The notes below the pieces were generated by a model, which was not told the DNA's origin, ran no database searches, and worked only from the letters and a program-made list of their open reading frames with translations. A stretch of DNA of 16,414 nt from JBBRLG01 sp038231495 (lineage in GTDB: Bacteria > Planctomycetota > Planctomycetia > Gemmatales > Gemmataceae): the NCBI GenBank assembly GCA_038231495.1, contig JBBRLG010000088.1, positions 1 to 16,414 of the forward strand, in the 5' to 3' direction. This document shows positions 1 through 5,903 of the stretch, piece by piece. The translations under genes and the position numbers were made by a program. The stretch's first letter is position 1. Each line of letters starts with the position of its first letter.

Positions 1-20
1 CGGATTTGACGCAATATCCC

Positions 21-134
21 GTAGCCACAAGCGGCCCGCTTGTAGGCTTTCGCCCAGCCTACAAGCGGGCCGCTTGTGGCTACGGCCCGCTTGTGGGTGA
101 CCGTCTCCCACAAGCGGGCCGCTTGTGGCTACGG
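21..134. repeat. Nested palindromic repeat cluster upstream of the first gene
   Basis: Positions 21-47 and 57-83 are a perfect 27-bp inverted repeat with a 9-base loop. Positions 84-97 and 107-120 form a second perfect 14-bp inverted repeat. The 25 bases at 61-85 recur directly at 110-134. The shared motif is CAAGCGGGCCGCTTG, which is itself palindromic. The cluster ends 6 bases before the chosen start codon of the next gene, so it would lie in that gene's 5' leader. It looks like a bacterial interspersed palindromic repeat; its function is unknown. Confidence 0.85.
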
Positions 135-140
135 GCGTTT

Positions 141-1820
141 ATGTCACATTGGACCGCGTTGAGTATAAGTGCCTGCCTGGCGGGCGCGTCCTTTGCCGCC
201 CCGCCGGGTTCGGAGCAGAAGGCCCGCGACGAGGAGACGGTCAAGACCGCCGAGCTTGCCGCCGACGGGCCGGCGCTGTTGGCCTTCTTCAAGAAGAACG
301 CCGTCGGCGACGTGGACCTCAGCCGCATCAAGAAGCTCGTCGAGGATCTCGGCGACGACTCGTTCGCGGTCCGCGAAAAGGCCAACCACCAGCTGGTCAA
401 CCTCGGCGTCGCGGCGCGCGGGCCGCTGCGCGAGGCGGTCACCAACCCCGACGTGGAAATCGCCTTCCGCGCCGCCCGGACGCTGGAGCAGATCGAACGC
501 CAAAGCGGGCCGCAGGTGGTGTGCGCCGCCGCCCGCCTGCTGGCCGAGCGCAACCCCGACGGGGCCGCCGAGGCGCTGCTCGCCTTCGTGCCCGCCGCGG
601 AGGACCAGGGCGTCCTCGACGAAGTGAGCCGTGCCCTGACCGTCGTCGGCTTCCGCGCCGGCAAACCGCAGCCGTTGCTCGCCGACGCCCTGGCCGACAA
701 GGTGGCGCTCCGCCGGGCCGTCGCCGCCGAGGCGCTGTGCCGGGGCGGCGGCGTCGAGCAACGGCCCGCGGTTCGCAAGCTGCTGCAAGACCCCGACGCG
801 GTCGTGCGCCTGCGCACCGCCCTGGCTCTGTTCGACGCCCACGAGAAAGTAGCGCTGCCGGTGCTGGTCGCGCTGGTGGCCGAACTGCACCGCGACCAGG
901 TCTGGCGCGCCGAGGACGCGCTGTACCTGGCCGCCGGCGACAAGGCGCCCATCGGCTCGGCCGGCCCCGACGAGGCGGCGCGGCGCGACTACCGCCGGCA
1001 GTGGGAACACTGGTGGAAGGAGAACGGCAAAGACCTCGACCTGGCCAAGCTGGAGCAACGGCAGCGCCCCCAGGGGTTCACGCTCGTCACGATGCTCGAC
1101 GTTAACAACGGCGTCGGCGGCCGGGGCGGCACGGGCCGGGTGCAGGAGCTGGACGCCGAGGGCAAGGTCCGCTGGCAGCTGGAGGGGTTGCGCTACCCGG
1201 TGGACGCGCAGATGATCGGCGAGGACCGGGTGCTGGTGACGGAGTACAACGGCCGGCAAGTGACGGAACGCAACCTCAAGAACGAGGTGTTGTGGACCAA
1301 GACGGTCAACAACCTGGTGCTCGGCGGCCGACGGCTGCCCAACGGCAACACGTTCATCGTGTCGCGCAACGGCCTGCTGGAGGTGGACAAGGACGGCAAG
1401 GACGTGGTGACGGTTCCCCGTCCCGGCAACGACGTCGCCGCCGGAGTCCGGCTGCGCAACGGCGACTACGCCGTCGTGACGAACCTCGGCCAGTTCGTCC
1501 GCCTGAACGCCGAGGGCAAGGAATTGAAGAGTTTTCCGGTCGGACAAATCCTCGCCATCGGCGGCAACGTGGAAGTGCTGCCCAACGGCCGGGTGATCGT
1601 GCCGTTGTACAGCCAGAATAAGGTGGTGGAGTTCGACAGCGACGGCAAGCAGTTGTGGGAAGCGGCGGTGACGCAACCGAGTTCGGTGGTGCGGTTGCTC
1701 AACGGCAACGTGTTGGTCGCGAACCGCGGTGCGCGGTCGGTGGTGGAGATCGACCGCCACGGCAAGGAGGTTTGGAAGCAGACGGTCGAAGGCACCCCAA
1801 TGAAGGCATCGCGGCGCTGA
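141..1820 (+). CDS. Secreted HEAT-repeat and beta-propeller (PQQ-like) protein
   Basis: The protein has 559 residues if it starts at the ATG at 141. That start gives a short signal peptide (hydrophobic to about residue 20, ending ASFA-A), and the upstream in-frame sequence is only palindromic repeat. Roughly residues 35-300 are helical HEAT/Armadillo-like repeats, for example the DDSFAVREKANHQLVNLG unit and later DPDAVVRLRTALALFDA. From about residue 315 the chain becomes a beta-propeller of about six blades with the recurring pattern 'hydrophobic-D-x-x-G-K-x-x-W' and 'LPNGNT/VLPNGRV/LLNGNV'. This resembles PQQ-dehydrogenase-like or arylsulfotransferase-like propellers. Such HEAT-plus-propeller fusions are common among secreted planctomycete proteins. 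No catalytic residues are recognisable, so a binding or scaffold role outside the cytoplasm is inferred. No operon partner is visible. Confidence 0.85.
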   Translation: MSHWTALSISACLAGASFAAPPGSEQKARDEETVKTAELAADGPALLAFFKKNAVGDVDLSRIKKLVEDLGDDSFAVREKANHQLVNLGVAARGPLREAVTNPDVEIAFRAARTLEQIERQSGPQVVCAAARLLAERNPDGAAEALLAFVPAAEDQGVLDEVSRALTVVGFRAGKPQPLLADALADKVALRRAVAAEALCRGGGVEQRPAVRKLLQDPDAVVRLRTALALFDAHEKVALPVLVALVAELHRDQVWRAEDALYLAAGDKAPIGSAGPDEAARRDYRRQWEHWWKENGKDLDLAKLEQRQRPQGFTLVTMLDVNNGVGGRGGTGRVQELDAEGKVRWQLEGLRYPVDAQMIGEDRVLVTEYNGRQVTERNLKNEVLWTKTVNNLVLGGRRLPNGNTFIVSRNGLLEVDKDGKDVVTVPRPGNDVAAGVRLRNGDYAVVTNLGQFVRLNAEGKELKSFPVGQILAIGGNVEVLPNGRVIVPLYSQNKVVEFDSDGKQLWEAAVTQPSSVVRLLNGNVLVANRGARSVVEIDRHGKEVWKQTVEGTPMKASRR

Positions 1821-1847
1821 GCGGCGCGGGCGGTGTTGCAACTCTGC

Positions 1848-1875
1848 TTGTGTTCGCTGAGACGACCCCTAGAAT
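1848..1875 (+). promoter_or_regulatory. Candidate sigma70-type promoter of tRNA-Arg
   Basis: A TTGTGT box (1848-1853) and a TAGAAT box (1870-1875) are separated by 16 bases. The implied transcription start, around 1882, is just ahead of the tRNA 5' end at 1891. The call rests on box similarity and position only. Confidence 0.5.
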
Positions 1876-1890
1876 GGGCAAATTAAGCAC

Positions 1891-1964
1891 GCGCCCGTAG
1901 CTCAACTGGATAGAGCATTCGCCTTCGAAGCGAAGGGTTGGGGGTTCGAACCCCTCCGGGCGTA
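1891..1964 (+). tRNA. tRNA-Arg, anticodon TCG
   Basis: A full cloverleaf can be folded. The acceptor stem is GCGCCCG (1891-1897) with CGGGCGT (1957-1963), and the first pair is G-U. The D-arm is GCTC/GAGC. The anticodon stem TTCGC/GCGAA encloses the loop CTTCGAA, giving anticodon TCG (1925-1927), which reads CGA. The T-arm GGGGG/CCCTC encloses TTCGAAC, with one G-U pair. The discriminator is A1964. The 3' CCA is not encoded. The downstream neighbours are a transposable element and a toxin-antitoxin pair, the setting often seen beside tRNA genes. Confidence 0.95.
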
Positions 1965-1990
1965 CTGACCGAAACCCGTCAAACGGAAGG

Positions 1991-2111
1991 GTAACCGTTC
2001 ACTCCCCCCCTTACGAAGGGGGGGTAGGGGGGTGGAGAGAGCGCCAGGACCGACTGCTTTCGTTCTTAACCCCCCCTACCCCCCTTCGTAAGGGGGGGAG
2101 TGAACGGTTAC
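1991..2111. mobile_element. Miniature inverted-repeat element, copy 1 (IS66-like ends), with 8-bp target duplication
   Basis: This 121-bp element has perfect termini: GTAACCGTTCACT at 1991-2003 and its reverse complement at 2099-2111. Inside are long C7/G7-containing arms (CTTACGAAGG and TACGAAGG-type inverted pairs) around an asymmetric core (about 2033-2069). The 8 bases ACGGAAGG occur immediately outside both ends (1983-1990 and 2112-2119), a target-site duplication. It has no coding capacity for a transposase. Ends starting with GTAA and 8-bp duplications are known hallmarks of the IS66 family, so mobilisation by an IS66-type transposase is inferred. The core is inverted relative to copies 2 and 3. 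The right end provides the darG stop codon. Confidence 0.9.
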
Positions 2112-3154
2112 ACGGAAGGTTTGCACAACCAATCTAGCTGTTGGAGCCGTTGCCAGGCTTTAAGCACGTGGCCAGGCTGAAAGGTCGCGCGTTTGCGGCC
2201 GTTCCAGGCGTGCAACCGTTCGATTGCCACATCGGGGTCCGTGGCGGCATGCATATCCTCCCTGGCAAGCCAGAGAAGGCTGGCTAGCAATTCCATGCCG
2301 TAAGGATCCTCGAACCCTTCAATCAGATGGCTTACGCGCATCAAGTGCGCTCGGGCCTCGGCATCGCCGTCGAGCAGCGCACGCGCTTCATCGACCACAC
2401 CAGGCAGTGGATAGATGGTCGAGTCATTGCTTCGGTCGCCGAAGCCCCGGATAAAGTGGCCTTCCATGTTGAGAAGCGTGTGGTTCAAGTTGTCAGCGTA
2501 CGGGCCGAACTTATCCTTGACGTAACGGAGTTTGAGGGGCTCCCCGGCAACTTGGAGGAAGTAGGCGAGTTTTTGCACCTCCAATTTGGTCGCCCGGTAG
2601 CCAGGTTCACGGTAGCGTGCGATCAAGAGGATAACAATAGCTCGCGCGCGCGTAAACCGGGGTCGCTTCGTTCCGACCGGCATTGCGTCCGCAAGCGGGG
2701 TAGGCTGCGGGGCATAGACCAGCGCACGCACCGTGGGCAGTTCATCAAGCGCTGCTTTGATCGAGGGGAACACCTCGTTCCAGTCCAAGCCGCCGTTGCC
2801 ACAACCGAGGGGCGGAATGGCGATGCTCTGGATGTCGTTGACGCGCACCACGTTGACCAGATCGACCAACCCGGATCGAATGTCGTTGAGGTGGGATTTG
2901 CCCTTCCAGTGCTGCTTGGTCGGGAAGTTGATGATGAACTTGGGGTACGTGAGCAGGCCAGTTGGGAAGACAAACATCTCCCCAAGACGGACTTCGCCCG
3001 CCGCGCAGTTCCGCTCGTAACGGCGGAAGTTCTCCGGGTAGGCTTGCTTGAACTGGAGCGCGATGCCCTTGCCCATCACCCCTACGCAATTCACCGTGTT
3101 AACCAGGGCTTCGGCATCGGCTTCAAGGAGGTTTCCTTGCCGAAACTCGATCAT
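2108..3154 (-). CDS. darG: DarG-like macro-domain antitoxin (DNA ADP-ribosyl glycohydrolase)
   Basis: The protein has 348 residues. Residues 1-150 are a macro domain that removes ADP-ribose from thymidine in DNA. It shows VNTVNCVGVMGKGIA (about 18-32), NFPTK with the lysine at position 80 that matches the catalytic lysine of characterised DarG, and the PPLGCGNGGLDW loop (114-125). Residues about 165-348 form the C-terminal domain that in this family binds and neutralises the DarT toxin; it contains LEVQKLAYFLQVAGEPL and KFGPYADNLNH. It lies 15 bases after the toxin gene in the same direction, the normal DarTG order. A weak AAGGTG ribosome-binding site precedes the ATG. The TAA stop (2108-2110) lies inside the terminus of an inserted element, yet the protein end appears unchanged by the insertion. 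Length and motifs look intact. Confidence 0.93.
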   Translation of the reverse strand: MIEFRQGNLLEADAEALVNTVNCVGVMGKGIALQFKQAYPENFRRYERNCAAGEVRLGEMFVFPTGLLTYPKFIINFPTKQHWKGKSHLNDIRSGLVDLVNVVRVNDIQSIAIPPLGCGNGGLDWNEVFPSIKAALDELPTVRALVYAPQPTPLADAMPVGTKRPRFTRARAIVILLIARYREPGYRATKLEVQKLAYFLQVAGEPLKLRYVKDKFGPYADNLNHTLLNMEGHFIRGFGDRSNDSTIYPLPGVVDEARALLDGDAEARAHLMRVSHLIEGFEDPYGMELLASLLWLAREDMHAATDPDVAIERLHAWNGRKRATFQPGHVLKAWQRLQQLDWLCKPSV

Positions 3155-3169
3155 TCCAGCACCTTACTG

Positions 3170-3805
3170 CTAGTAGTACCAGTCATCCCTCACCAGCACT
3201 CGGGGTTGGTGAGCCGCCTTACCAACAAGCGCCTCCACTTGGGCCTGAATCCCGCGATTGACGACGCCGATTTCTGTCACCAGCGGCCACGGAAAGAAAT
3301 CTTTTACCAGGAATTCTGCTTGTCTTCGCCTCTTCCGGCCGGGATGGACCTGGGTGTCATTCCAGATTTGGGACGCCATCACCTCCCAGTCGATCTGCCC
3401 CATGTCTGCCGGATTGGTAAAGAAATCAGTCAAGGCCATGATCGCAAGACCGTTGGTGAAGACGGTAAGTCGGTTGGCGGAATACACTGCCTCGGCCGAA
3501 GAAACAAGGTGGATCACCGGCACTTGCCGCTCCGAGTAGCGGAGACCGCCGCGGTTGATGACGTAGAGCATGGGCGAACGGGGAGCGAAGTAGAACGGCA
3601 CATAGTCGTGTAAGTTGCCGCCGGGCCCACAAGGGACTGGCGTCGTCGCCCTTCGGTCTTGAATCTCTTGGTTGGCCAAATCGTGATACGGGGTGCCGCG
3701 TTGCCGCAAAAGCGCACAGCAAGCCAGTCCATTGTCAGCGACGATGCCGGGCAAGTTTCGGTAGTGAGTAATGTGGTAGATCAACGTCGGAATTGGCTGG
3801 GGCAT
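3170..3805 (-). CDS. darT: DarT-like toxin (DNA thymidine ADP-ribosyltransferase)
   Basis: The protein has 211 residues. DarT uses NAD+ to attach ADP-ribose to thymidine in single-stranded DNA, which blocks replication. Family features seen: an N-terminal YHITHYRNLPGI (NAD-binding region), RRATTPVP, the characteristic DYVPFYFAPRSPMLY segment, and RRRQAEFLVKDFFPW carrying the likely catalytic glutamate (residue 164 from this start). Two ATGs compete. AAGGAG at 3812-3817 touches the upstream ATG (3811) but sits 6 bases before the ATG at 3805, so 3805 is chosen; the other start adds two residues. It is transcribed first, with darG 15 bases downstream. No domain is missing, so the toxin is probably active and needs darG. 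Roles in phage defence are known for DarTG systems. Confidence 0.93.
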   Translation of the reverse strand: MPQPIPTLIYHITHYRNLPGIVADNGLACCALLRQRGTPYHDLANQEIQDRRATTPVPCGPGGNLHDYVPFYFAPRSPMLYVINRGGLRYSERQVPVIHLVSSAEAVYSANRLTVFTNGLAIMALTDFFTNPADMGQIDWEVMASQIWNDTQVHPGRKRRRQAEFLVKDFFPWPLVTEIGVVNRGIQAQVEALVGKAAHQPRVLVRDDWYY

Positions 3806-4019
3806 TCCCATCTCCTTGAGGCAGGCCGATCTCCTTCCGCTTCACGCTGATGGGCTTTCACTAATCGCACAGACCCCGATCCTACGCGCTTTAAACGGCG
3901 GACGCTATTGTATTCCCATGCCCCAAGTCCTTCGATTTGGACGCCGACCGTCCGCTTGGTTGCCTGTTTTGAAGGGGAAGGGATTCAGAGGGGCGCGGTT
4001 CGGGCCGAACGCCGTTGCC

Positions 4020-4268
4020 GGGGCCAAAGTCCGGCTGACGCGGGCAACGTCTGAAGAGGTCCGTACGCGGCTCACCCGGTTCCTCGACCAGTACGACGGC
4101 CCCGACCCGTCCCCGTACCACTTGCGGTGCGTCCGCGGCGTAGCCGCTCTGGAGGCGCTTGGTACGCCGGACGCGAAGGCGTTGCTCGCCGAACTGGCGA
4201 AAGGGCCGGCGGAGGACCTACTGACGGGCGAAGCCCGAGTGGCGAGCCGCCGCGGCAGGAACCGCTAG
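4020..4268 (+). pseudogene. Decayed 3' end of a HEAT-tailed (WD40/propeller-type) planctomycete gene
   Basis: The frame reads KVRLTRATSEEVRTRLTRF, then VAALEALGTPDAKALLAELAKGP, then LLTGEAR. This resembles the common C-terminal helical tail (ALExxGTPEAxxLLxxLAxG...LTxEAxxAL) of large planctomycete WD40/HEAT proteins. Nothing convincing precedes it: the open frame reaches back to 3816, but that part has no recognisable domain and runs into the darT start region. The tail also ends abnormally, because its last codons run into a palindrome (4235-4288). It is best read as a remnant left when darTG or repeats entered the locus. The family match is from memory of typical sequences and is moderately uncertain. 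Confidence 0.45.
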
Positions 4269-4288
4269 CGGCGGCTCGCCACTCGGGG
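4235..4288. repeat. 20-bp perfect inverted repeat downstream of the kinase gene
   Basis: Arms at 4235-4254 and 4269-4288 are perfect complements around a 14-base loop and could form a very stable hairpin. It lies 12 bases past the stop codon of the minus-strand kinase gene and overlaps the end of the decayed + strand gene. No T-run follows on either side. It could stop transcription from both directions or be an interspersed palindrome. Confidence 0.8.
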
Positions 4289-4300
4289 CGCTAACGCGAT

Positions 4301-5740
4301 TCATCCTTTCTTCCCAGTCGGCAACCGCACCGCGAACGTGGTCCCGTGGCCGACGCGGCTCGTCGCGCCGACGGTGCCGTGCAATGCCTGCACCAAATGC
4401 TTGACGATCGACAGCCCCAGGCCCGTGCCGCCCATCTCGCGCGACCGGGCCTTGTCCACCCGGTAGAACCGCTCGAAAATCCGCGCCAAATCCTGCTCCG
4501 GGATGCCGATGCCGGTGTCCATCACTTCCAAACACACGCACTCGCCCTCCGCCCGCCAGGCGACGCGGATGTGACCGCCCTCCGCCGTGTATTTCAGCGC
4601 GTTGTCAACCAGGTTGTCGAGAATCTGGTCGAACGCCTCCTCGTCGGCCCATGCTTCCACGCCGTCCTCGGCGTCGGCGTACACGACGCCGTTGGTCGGG
4701 ACGCCGTTGGCTGCCGACTGGCCGTCGGGGCCGGCCATTGCCAGCGTTTGGCCGCGGGCCTCGGCACGGGCGTGGTTGCGTTCCAGGCACGCCCGCACCG
4801 CCGCCGCCACCGGCACCGCCGTACACTCGAACAACTCGTCGCCGGCCTCGATGCGAGCCAGGCTCAGTAAGTCCAGGATGAGCGCGTAGAGTCGGTCGCC
4901 CTGTTCGGCGATGCGTTCGAGGAAGGCGCCGCGGTGCAGGGGGTCTTCGACCGCGCCGAGCAAAAGTGTTTCGACGCAGGCCTTGATGACGGACAACGGC
5001 GTCTTGAGTTCGTGCGACACGTTGGCGACGAACTCCTGGCGCAGCCGTTCCAGGCGGCGCAGGTCGGTGGTGTCGTGCAGCACCAGGACCGCGCCGCGCG
5101 GCGGCGTGCCCGGCAACCGGGCGGCGTGGACGGTCAGGCTGCGCTGCGCCGGTCCGGTCCAGGTGATCTCTTGCTGCGACGGCTCCGGGTGGGCCAGCGC
5201 GCGCTGCACCACGTCGAGCAAGGCGCGGTGGCGGACCACTTCCCACAGCCGGCGGCCGACGGGGTTGTTCGCGGTCAGTTCCAGGAGGCCGGTGGCCCGG
5301 TCGTTGGCGAACAGGATGCGCTGCTCGGCGTCGAGTGCGACGACGCCCTCGACCATGCCGCTGAGGATGGTGCGGAGTTGTTGGCGGTCCTCTTCGAGCC
5401 GGGCGATGCGCTCGGCAAGGCGGTCGCTCATGCGGTTAAACGTCTGGCCGAGGTCAGCGACCGCGCCCACGGCGTCGAGCCGGACGCGCGGCACCTCGTC
5501 GCCCTGGCCGACGCGGCGCGCGGCCGCGGTCAGTTCGCGGACGGGTTTGGTCAGCCGGCGGGAAAAGCGCGCCGCGAACAGCGCCGCCCCGCCGACGCCG
5601 ACGACCGCCGCGGCCGCATCGACGACGAGCAAGGTTTGGGAAAGGGTTGCATCTTCGACGCGCAGCCCGACCGCCAGGGCGACCACAGCGGACGGCCCCA
5701 GAACCAGAGCGCTAATCGGGAAGAAGAGGCGGTAGAACAT
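4301..5740 (-). CDS. phoR: PhoR-like membrane sensor histidine kinase
   Basis: The protein has 479 residues. In order: two N-terminal membrane segments (about 5-25 and 35-57) with almost no periplasmic loop, a HAMP region (about 58-110), a short coiled stretch, a PAS domain (about 118-225), and HisKA with the phospho-acceptor His243 in VSHELKTPLS. A HATPase_c domain follows with N-box NLVDNALKYT (376-385), DTGIGIP (408-414) and GGTGLGLSIVKHL (437-449). Missing a sensory periplasmic domain but having PAS is the PhoR layout, and the gene follows pstS and pstCA in the same direction. This suggests it senses the transporter's state and phosphorylates a PhoB-type regulator, which is not in the window. 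A low-complexity insert (about 335-363) interrupts the region before the N-box. No Shine-Dalgarno precedes the ATG; a repeat element begins 8 bases upstream. Confidence 0.88.
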   Translation of the reverse strand: MFYRLFFPISALVLGPSAVVALAVGLRVEDATLSQTLLVVDAAAAVVGVGGAALFAARFSRRLTKPVRELTAAARRVGQGDEVPRVRLDAVGAVADLGQTFNRMSDRLAERIARLEEDRQQLRTILSGMVEGVVALDAEQRILFANDRATGLLELTANNPVGRRLWEVVRHRALLDVVQRALAHPEPSQQEITWTGPAQRSLTVHAARLPGTPPRGAVLVLHDTTDLRRLERLRQEFVANVSHELKTPLSVIKACVETLLLGAVEDPLHRGAFLERIAEQGDRLYALILDLLSLARIEAGDELFECTAVPVAAAVRACLERNHARAEARGQTLAMAGPDGQSAANGVPTNGVVYADAEDGVEAWADEEAFDQILDNLVDNALKYTAEGGHIRVAWRAEGECVCLEVMDTGIGIPEQDLARIFERFYRVDKARSREMGGTGLGLSIVKHLVQALHGTVGATSRVGHGTTFAVRLPTGKKG

Positions 5741-5747
5741 AGTGGAA

Positions 5748-5900
5748 TCGGGTATCGGTCGGATCGGGTGTCGGTCGGATCGGGTGTCGGGTGTCGGGCG
5801 TCGGAAATACAGGTATTCAAAATAGCTGTTAGCTGTCAGCTATTAGCTGTCAGCCAATGCCGATACCCGACGCCCGACGCCCGACACCCGACACCTGATC
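5748..5900. repeat. Tandem-array palindromic repeat, copy A
   Basis: The left arm (about 5748-5804) is made of TCGGGTGTCGG/TCGGATCGGG-type units. The right arm (about 5861-5897) has the complementary CCGACACCCGAC-type units. Between them is a conserved core (about 5820-5856) built from repeated TAGCTGTTAGCTGTCAGC-like units. Copy B at 10355-10524 has the same core in the opposite orientation. The element fills the gap between the pstCA stop and the kinase start. No target duplication could be seen. Confidence 0.8.
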
Positions 5901-5903
5901 TTC

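Noticed and set aside
144..1841. Long minus-strand open frame (565 codons) opposite the HEAT/propeller gene
   Set aside because: It mirrors the real gene, as expected in GC-rich DNA. The translation is His/Val/Arg/Gln-rich with no domain, while the + strand has a signal peptide and clear repeats.
2327..3613. 428-codon + strand frame opposite darT/darG
   Set aside because: The minus strand carries conserved macro-domain and DarT motifs. The + frame spans both genes and the gap between them and has no recognisable domain.
5748..5900. CRISPR array
   Set aside because: The repeat units are 7-11 bases and contiguous, with no spacers of 30 or more bases and no cas genes. The same holds at 10355-10524.
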